From positions 1 through 5,740 of the forward strand of contig JACDAF010000102.1 in assembly GCA_013695575.1 (NCBI GenBank): 5,740 nucleotides of DNA, read 5' to 3'. Numbering within the stretch: the first letter of the stretch is position 1; each line of letters begins with the position of its first letter. Below are positions 1-4,397 of the stretch, in pieces. The stretch comes from Chloroflexota bacterium. GTDB lineage: Bacteria > Chloroflexota > Limnocylindria > P2-11E. A model generated the notes under the pieces. That model had not been told where the DNA came from. It did no database searches and was given only the letters and a program-made list of their open reading frames with translations. A program made the position numbers and the translations under genes.

Positions 1-825
1 CAGATCCAGTCGCTCTTCCAGACGACCCCCGTCGACGCCGCCTACGCGCAGGGAACCGCCTCCGGCCGCCGGCTCGCCGGCAACTACTCGGACCTCGACG
101 TCGCGCTGCTCCTCGTCGACAAGGTGAAAGCGAGCGAGTTCTTCGATTACCAGGTCTTCTTCGTCAGCGAGCTCTCGAAGGCGCTCGAGGCCCCCGCGCT
201 CGACGTGGTCATCCTGAACCAGGCGTCGCTGCTACAGCGCGCTCAGGTCATCCGCTCGTGGCAGCTCCTCTACCAGCGGGACCAAAAGCGGCGCGTGCAG
301 TTCGAGACCCGCTCCGTCATGGAGTACCTCGAGTTCCAGAAGTTCGACGAGGTGCAGTCGAAGGCGCTCGCGGAGCGCACGCGCGGTGGGCGGTTCGCGA
401 TCGACAGCGAGTACGTCACCGCGCGCCTCGCGCGGCTGCGCGAGTACGTGCGGCTCCTCGGTGATCTGCGGCCCATCGAGCACCAGAAGTTCCGCGCCGA
501 CCCGAAGCTCTACGGCCTCGCACAGTGGTACCTGCAGCAGTGCGTCGAGCTGCTCTTTGGGACGGGGGCGTACCTCGTGATGGCGCTTGCGCTGCCCAAG
601 CCCGAGGCCTACCACGACATCCTCGATGCGATCGCCGGGCACGGGATCATCGACCGCCAGCTCGCGTACCGCCTCGAGCACCTGGCGAACATCCGCAACC
701 TCCTCGCCTACGACCGCGAGCAGACGGACATCGACGAGGTGTATGGGAACCTCGCGCGCGCGGCGGACGTCGCGGCCTTCTGCGACCAGGTGGAGCGATT
801 CGTCGCGGGGGACATGACCGCCTGA
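1..825 (+). CDS. MNT-HEPN fusion protein (MntA-like nucleotidyltransferase joined to HepT-like domain), 5' partial
   Basis: The reading frame is open from base 1 to the TGA at 823-825, giving 274 visible residues; the N-terminus lies outside the window. Residues about 1-125 look like a minimal nucleotidyltransferase: a glycine motif (GTASG, residues 18-22) leads into SDLD with Asp31 and Asp33, and LDVVIL supplies a likely third metal-binding Asp68. Residues about 135-270 resemble the all-helical HepT/DUF86 HEPN domain, with YLQQCVE at 176-182 and a terminal IRNLLAYD segment at 231-238. In the known HepT/MntA toxin-antitoxin family, MntA AMPylates and silences the HepT RNase, and the two are normally separate genes. 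Here they form one chain. The HEPN RNase motif R-x4-H reads R232-x4-Tyr237, so RNase activity is doubtful. A GTG at 124 is not the start, because it would remove the nucleotidyltransferase motif. The stop overlaps the next gene's start. Alternative: a KNT-like nucleotidyltransferase whose helical tail is only structural. The family call is fairly safe; the function is inferred. Confidence 0.82.
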   Translation, partial: QIQSLFQTTPVDAAYAQGTASGRRLAGNYSDLDVALLLVDKVKASEFFDYQVFFVSELSKALEAPALDVVILNQASLLQRAQVIRSWQLLYQRDQKRRVQFETRSVMEYLEFQKFDEVQSKALAERTRGGRFAIDSEYVTARLARLREYVRLLGDLRPIEHQKFRADPKLYGLAQWYLQQCVELLFGTGAYLVMALALPKPEAYHDILDAIAGHGIIDRQLAYRLEHLANIRNLLAYDREQTDIDEVYGNLARAADVAAFCDQVERFVAGDMTA

Positions 826-1034
826 TGGGACGTTTCATCCGCGATCTCGTCGAGGGCGCCATCGCCGGTGCGATCGCGGCCGTCGTCGCGCTGCAGCTGG
901 ATGCGACGACCCCGCAGGCGATCCTCTTCGCCGCGCTCACCGGTGCGATCGCTGCGGTCATCGCGGTCGCGCGGCGGACGCTCGGGGAGCGTGCCCGCAC
1001 GAACCCCCCGCCCGGGACCGACGCCCGGACGTAG
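825..1034 (+). CDS. Small putative two-helix membrane protein
   Basis: The protein is 69 residues, starting at the ATG at 825-827, which shares its A with the TGA of the upstream gene (TGATG). This suggests translational coupling to the MNT-HEPN gene. A G-rich stretch near 807-810 could serve as a distant ribosome binding site. Two hydrophobic Ala/Gly/Ile/Val-rich segments, at residues about 10-24 (GAIAAVVAL) and 31-49 (ILFAALTGAIAAVIAV), are separated by a short polar turn (DATTPQ). They look like a helical hairpin in the membrane with small-residue packing. The C-terminus is basic, then Pro-rich (ARRTLGERAR, NPPPG), as expected for a cytoplasmic tail. I do not recognise a family. Longer forms that begin upstream in the same frame would run through the MNT-HEPN gene and show no protein-like composition, so the ATG at 825 is preferred. 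Real but uncharacterised is the best reading. Confidence 0.62.
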   Translation: MGRFIRDLVEGAIAGAIAAVVALQLDATTPQAILFAALTGAIAAVIAVARRTLGERARTNPPPGTDART

Positions 1035-1037
1035 CCG

Positions 1038-1074
1038 CGACCGTGACGGCATCGGTCGTCCACACGAGGTCGTG
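1038..1074 (+). terminator. Two tandem small hairpins after the small membrane gene, possible terminator
   Basis: Just after the TAG at 1032-1034, CGACCG (1038-1043) can pair with CGGTCG (1053-1058) over a 9-base loop. CACGA (1063-1067) can pair with TCGTG (1070-1074), with a tight loop. There is no T-run, so this is not a classical intrinsic terminator. It lies where transcription of the left unit would be expected to end before purL. Such short stems arise often by chance in GC-rich DNA, so confidence is low. Confidence 0.2.
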
Positions 1075-1087
1075 CCGAAGATACCGA

Positions 1088-1117
1088 TTCCAGCGCTGCA
1101 GTCGCGTCCGGTACCCT
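1088..1117 (+). promoter_or_regulatory. Possible purL promoter
   Basis: TACCCT at 1112-1117 fits the TAnnnT form of a -10 box, in a locally less GC-rich patch (TACCCTTAT). The -35 side is weak: TTCCAG at 1088-1093, with an 18-base spacer. Transcription would begin near 1124 and give a leader of about 30 bases before the purL ATG. Position and -10 shape support it; the -35 does not. Confidence 0.25.
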
Positions 1118-1136
1118 TATCCGGGTGGCGCGCTGC

Positions 1137-1141
1137 GGAGA
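1137..1141 (+). promoter_or_regulatory. Weak ribosome binding site of purL
   Basis: GGAGA at 1137-1141 is the only Shine-Dalgarno-like run before the ATG at 1154, with a rather long 12-base gap. It supports that ATG rather than the GTG at 1043 as the purL start. Confidence 0.35.
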
Positions 1142-1153
1142 CCCCCGCCGAAC

Positions 1154-3547
1154 ATGAGCATCTCCCCGACGCTCTCGGGGACGACGACGGCGCAGCCTAA
1201 GCAAGCGGACCTACGCACAGAGTTCGGGCTCACCGACCCAGAGGCCGCGCGCATTCGTGCCCTGCTCGATCGCGAGCCGAATCCGCTCGAGTGGGCGATG
1301 TTCGGCGCGATGTGGAGCGAGCACTGCGCGTACAAGCACAGCAAGCGCCTCCTCCGAACGCTCCCCACGACGGGCGCACGGGTCGCCGTCGGGCCAGGCG
1401 AGAACGCGGGTGCGGTCGATCTCGGCGACGGTCTCCTCTGCGTCTTCAAGGTCGAGAGCCACAACCATCCGTCCGCGGTGGAGCCCTTCCAGGGCGCGGC
1501 GACCGGTGTCGGCGGGATCCTGCGCGATGTCTTCGCGATGGGCGCGCGGCCGGTCGCGGTGCTCGACGCCCTCTTCTTCGGCGATCCCGCGACGGCACGC
1601 ACGCGCGGCTACGTGCGCGGTGTCGTCGGCGGCATCGGGTCGTACGGCAACTGTGTCGGCATCCCGCATCCGGGCGGGCACGTTACGTTCGAGCCCTGCT
1701 ACGACGGCAACCCGCTGGTGAACGCGATGTGCGTCGGGATCGCCGAGCGCTCGAGCCTGCGCCGCGCCGATACCGCGCGTCCCGGCAGCGCGGTGTACCT
1801 CGTCGGCAGCGACACCGGCCGCGACGGCATCGCGGGCGCGTCGCTCCTCGCGTCAGCGGAATTCACGGGGGACGCTGGGGACGCCAAAGGCGGAGCTCCC
1901 GGCGTCGATCCAACGGCGAGCAAGCGCCCGTCCGTGCAGGTGGGGAGCCCGTTCCTCGAGAAGCTGCTGCTCGAGGCGACGCTCGAGCTCGTCGCCTCCG
2001 ACGCCGTCGAGGCGGTGCAGGACCTCGGTGCCGCGGGGCTCACCTGTGCTGCGAGCGAGGTGGCGGCGAAGAGCCGCGCCGGGATGCGCCTCGACGTCGC
2101 GCTCGTGCCCAGGCGCGCCACCGGCATGGCGCCGTTCGAGGTGATGCTGTCGGAGTCCCAGGAGCGGATGCTCGTGATCGCCCGCCCCGGCCGCGAGAGC
2201 GACGTCGAGCGGGTCTTCGCGCGCTGGGAGCTGCACGGCACGCGCATCGGCGAGATGACCGCCGACGATGCCCTCGAGATCCGCGACGGCGAGCGGCTCC
2301 TGGCCTCGCTCCCGCCGCGGGCGCTCGCGGACGAGGCCCCCGAGTACGACGTCACGCAGTGGGCCGCCCCTCCCAACGGAGCGGGCCGTGTCGAGGGAGG
2401 GCCGCCGTCTCGCGAGGAGTGGCCCGACGGCCGTGATGCCGCGGACGTGGATGGGCCGACGAGCGAGATGGCGCCCGACCGAGGCAACGCGGCCCGCGCC
2501 GCCCTCGACCTCGCCGCCGCCGCGGCTCCGCGCCAGAAAGTGGGACATGCCCTGCTCGAGCTCCTTGCGTCGCCCGCGGTCGCGTCGCGCGCGGTCCTGT
2601 ACCGCACGTACGACCAGATGGTCGGGACGGATACCGTGGATGGACCGGGCGGTGACGCGGCGGTGCTGCGGCTCAAGGGCCGCGCGGATGGCATCGCGAT
2701 CTCGATCGACGCGCAGCCGCGAGTCGCCGCGCTCGACCCGTTCGTCGGCGCGGCGTCCGCGGTCGCGGAGGCTGCGCGCAACCTGGTCTGCGCCGGTGCC
2801 GAGCCGCTCGCGATCACCGACTGCCTGAACCTCGGGAACCCCGAGCGGCCCGCGGGGGCATGGCATCTCGAGCGCACCGTCGCCGGCATCAGGGCAGCCT
2901 GCGAGGCGCTGGCACTCCCGGTCGTGTCGGGCAACGTGTCCCTGTACAACGCGACGCGCGGCGTGGACATCTGGCCGACGGCGACGATCGGCGCGGTCGG
3001 CCACCTCCGCGACGTCGCGTCGCGCATACCGGTGACGACCGGCGAGGAGGGCGACCTCGTGCTCCTGGCGGGGAGTGCCGACGCGCGGCTCGGCGCCTCG
3101 GCGTACGAGGCGCTGCATGGCGCGCACCGCGGCCCAGTCGCCATCGATCTCGGGCTCGAGGCTCGTCTTCAGCGGTTCGTGCTCGCGGCTCACGAGCGGG
3201 GCGCGATCCGCGCCGCGCACGACCGCGCCGAGGGTGGTCTCGCCGTCGCGCTGGCCGAGCTCGCGCTGCGCGACGGCATGGGCATGCAGGTGACCTTGCC
3301 GCCGGTGCGCGGCGGCACGATCGCGAAGCTCTTCGGCGAGGGTCCGGGCGGGATCGTGCTCGTGGTCCCGCCCGATCGCGAGGCGGCTCTGCGCGCATGC
3401 GCGGCCGATCACGGCGTTGAGCTGTGGACGCTTGGCGCGATCGGTGGCGACATCCTCGAGATCGTCCCGGTCCTCGCGATGCCCATCGACGCGCTGCGGC
3501 GCGCCTACGAGGGCGGTCTTGCCGCCGCGCTCGGGAGGCAGGCGTGA
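1154..3547 (+). CDS. purL: Phosphoribosylformylglycinamidine synthase subunit PurL (small type)
   Basis: PurL is the ATP-dependent synthetase subunit that converts FGAR and ammonia to FGAM, the fourth step of de novo purine synthesis, in the cytoplasm. The protein is 797 residues with no C-terminal glutaminase domain, so it is the small type that works with PurS and PurQ. Motifs in order: MWSEHCAYKHSK (53-64, conserved N-terminal signature with the candidate catalytic His), ESHNHPSAVEPFQGAATG (101-118, ATP/substrate loop), QDLGAAGLT (289-297), LSESQERML (332-340), the second AIRS-like half from TYDQMVGTDTV (485-495), and SGNVSLYN (592-599). The start at 1154 is chosen because the conserved region begins near residue 26 (GLTD); the frame is open back to a GTG at 1043, but those 37 residues are Arg/Pro-rich and unlike the family. 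The length exceeds the roughly 740 residues of Bacillus PurL, through an insert near 238-257 and a long low-complexity linker near 399-461. Neither purS nor purQ is adjacent on the left. Confidence 0.97.
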   Translation: MSISPTLSGTTTAQPKQADLRTEFGLTDPEAARIRALLDREPNPLEWAMFGAMWSEHCAYKHSKRLLRTLPTTGARVAVGPGENAGAVDLGDGLLCVFKVESHNHPSAVEPFQGAATGVGGILRDVFAMGARPVAVLDALFFGDPATARTRGYVRGVVGGIGSYGNCVGIPHPGGHVTFEPCYDGNPLVNAMCVGIAERSSLRRADTARPGSAVYLVGSDTGRDGIAGASLLASAEFTGDAGDAKGGAPGVDPTASKRPSVQVGSPFLEKLLLEATLELVASDAVEAVQDLGAAGLTCAASEVAAKSRAGMRLDVALVPRRATGMAPFEVMLSESQERMLVIARPGRESDVERVFARWELHGTRIGEMTADDALEIRDGERLLASLPPRALADEAPEYDVTQWAAPPNGAGRVEGGPPSREEWPDGRDAADVDGPTSEMAPDRGNAARAALDLAAAAAPRQKVGHALLELLASPAVASRAVLYRTYDQMVGTDTVDGPGGDAAVLRLKGRADGIAISIDAQPRVAALDPFVGAASAVAEAARNLVCAGAEPLAITDCLNLGNPERPAGAWHLERTVAGIRAACEALALPVVSGNVSLYNATRGVDIWPTATIGAVGHLRDVASRIPVTTGEEGDLVLLAGSADARLGASAYEALHGAHRGPVAIDLGLEARLQRFVLAAHERGAIRAAHDRAEGGLAVALAELALRDGMGMQVTLPPVRGGTIAKLFGEGPGGIVLVVPPDREAALRACAADHGVELWTLGAIGGDILEIVPVLAMPIDALRRAYEGGLAAALGRQA

Positions 3548-3585
3548 CCGTGCCACTCCGAGTCCGTCAGGCGAGGGAGCAGGAC

Positions 3586-3619
3586 GGTCACGGCGACGCG
3601 AAGCGGCGCTGCCGTCACC
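3586..3619. terminator. Possible hairpin between convergent purL and kinase-like gene
   Basis: GGTCACGGC (3586-3594) and GCCGTCACC (3611-3619) form an inverted repeat with one mismatch in nine and a 16-base spacer. CGGTCAC within the left arm can instead pair with GTGACCG at 3544-3550, across the purL stop. The 71-base gap between two tail-to-tail genes is where a shared terminator would be expected. There is no T-run on either strand, so this rests on symmetry and position only. Confidence 0.22.
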
Positions 3620-4272
3620 TACACGTTCGGCATGATCGGGAGATGGGGGCGGAAGTGCTCCTCGATGAGCGCAAGCGTGTCGTCGAGGTCGAGCGAGCCA
3701 TCCACGCGCACACTGCGCAGGCCGAGCTGCTCGCACGACGCGGCGATCCTGGCGGCCATGAGCTCGTTGCGCTCAACGATGTTGCGGCCCGCGCGCACGG
3801 GGTCGCTGGTCTTCGCCGCGGAGCTCCCGCTCGGATCGTCGCGATAGCGCCGTGTGAGGACGGCATCGTGGACCTCACGGGTCGGGAGCAGCCAGATCGC
3901 CTGGCGCGCCTCTCGAAGGAGCGGCGCGACCCACCATGGGAAGGCGGTCGGTCCTTCGGCCACGATCGGCCGGCCGGTCGGGAGGCCCAGCAGGTCCTCG
4001 ATCACGGGACCGGAGAGCGCGGTCCACGAGGCGATGTCACGGCGCGCGAGTGCGTCGGGCGCCGGGTGCAGCCAGCGTTCGTCCATCGACTCATCCCGGT
4101 CGCCGGGCTTGCTGCCAGCGCGGCGACGGTGATCGCGATCGTGGTGCCAGTCGAGGTTGTAGATCTTGAGGTCGTATTTCCCGGCGAGCAGCCGCGAGAG
4201 CGTCGTCTTGCCGGCGTGCGGTCCACCACCGATCCACAGCACGTGCGCCAGGCGCTCACGGAGGTCATCCAC
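3619..4272 (-). CDS. P-loop NTPase, small-molecule-kinase-like, unknown substrate
   Basis: The protein is 217 residues. A Walker A motif sits close to the N-terminus (GGPHAGKTT, residues 16-24, with Lys22), preceded by a beta strand (HVLWIG). This is typical of nucleoside, nucleotide or shikimate-type kinases. RPIVAEG (101-107) looks like the Walker-B-like strand, followed by AIWLLPT (125-131). An Arg-rich stretch (RRYRDD, 141-146) and the helix RNIVERNEL (163-171) could form the lid. The layout resembles uncharacterised AAA/P-loop proteins I associate with Chloroflexota; no substrate is known to me. The start is the GTG at 4270-4272, which has no clear ribosome binding site; a later GTG at Val11 is possible but would leave little before the P-loop. 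The gene converges on purL, with a 71-base gap, and diverges from purF. Its place inside a purine cluster hints at nucleotide chemistry, but that is inference only. Confidence 0.83.
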   Translation of the reverse strand: MDDLRERLAHVLWIGGGPHAGKTTLSRLLAGKYDLKIYNLDWHHDRDHRRRAGSKPGDRDESMDERWLHPAPDALARRDIASWTALSGPVIEDLLGLPTGRPIVAEGPTAFPWWVAPLLREARQAIWLLPTREVHDAVLTRRYRDDPSGSSAAKTSDPVRAGRNIVERNELMAARIAASCEQLGLRSVRVDGSLDLDDTLALIEEHFRPHLPIMPNV

Positions 4273-4300
4273 GGACGGCGGATGATGCGCCCGGTCCCGG

Positions 4301-4320
4301 TGAAAAGAACAGTCTTCTCA
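4301..4320. promoter_or_regulatory. AT-rich imperfect palindrome, candidate operator in the divergent purF/kinase region
   Basis: TGAAAAGA (4301-4308) and TCTTCTCA (4313-4320) are inverted with seven of eight positions matching, around a 4-base centre ACAG. It is the most AT-rich spot in a very GC-rich intergenic region. It sits 29 bases upstream of the kinase-like start and 78 bases upstream of purF, where a regulator could affect both genes. I cannot link it to a known regulator, and I found no convincing -35/-10 pair beside it. Confidence 0.35.
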
Positions 4321-4367
4321 GGGGACGGGCACTCGACGACAATGAGGACATCCCCCCGGCCCGGCCG

Positions 4368-4382
4368 TGCGCTGCGCTGCGC
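4368..4382 (+). repeat. Three tandem TGCGC units in the purF leader
   Basis: TGCGC occurs three times in direct succession (4368-4372, 4373-4377, 4378-4382), immediately before the purF ribosome binding site. Each overlapping GCGCT can pair with AGCGC at 4386-4390, which covers part of that site. The repeat could be simple slippage or could set alternative hairpins. Confidence 0.5.
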
Positions 4383-4383
4383 T

Positions 4384-4387
4384 GGAG
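4384..4387 (+). promoter_or_regulatory. Ribosome binding site of purF
   Basis: GGAG lies 10 bases before the ATG at 4398, an acceptable spacing. It fixes the start so that Met is followed directly by the catalytic Cys. It is flanked by GCGCT and AGCGC, which can form a hairpin that would hide it. Confidence 0.55.
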
Positions 4388-4397
4388 CGCGTTAGCG

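Noticed and set aside
124..126. GTG as the start of the first gene
   Set aside because: Starting there would discard the GTASG...SDLD nucleotidyltransferase motif, which is in the same open frame upstream.
1043..1153. Upstream extension of PurL from a GTG at 1043
   Set aside because: The 37 added residues are Arg/Pro-rich, do not resemble the PurL N-terminus, and would overlap the hairpins and likely promoter.
1291..2436. 381-codon plus-strand frame inside purL
   Set aside because: Strongly Arg-rich with no domain pattern; an out-of-frame reading of purL.
1699..3144. Second long minus-strand open frame (481 codons) opposite purL
   Set aside because: Ser/Arg/Ala-rich composition and full overlap with purL mark it as a shadow frame.
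1853..3736. Long minus-strand open frame (627 codons) opposite purL
   Set aside because: It lies antisense to a clearly conserved purL, is Arg/His/Ala-rich with no recognisable motif, and such frames are common opposite GC-rich genes.
3424..4395. 323-codon plus-strand frame spanning the purL end and the region before purF
   Set aside because: It overlaps purL out of frame and runs antisense to the Walker-A protein, which has the clear motif.
4273..4397. Purine riboswitch before purF
   Set aside because: I could not find the conserved junction and loop pattern of a purine aptamer; only the palindrome and the short repeat hairpin stand out.
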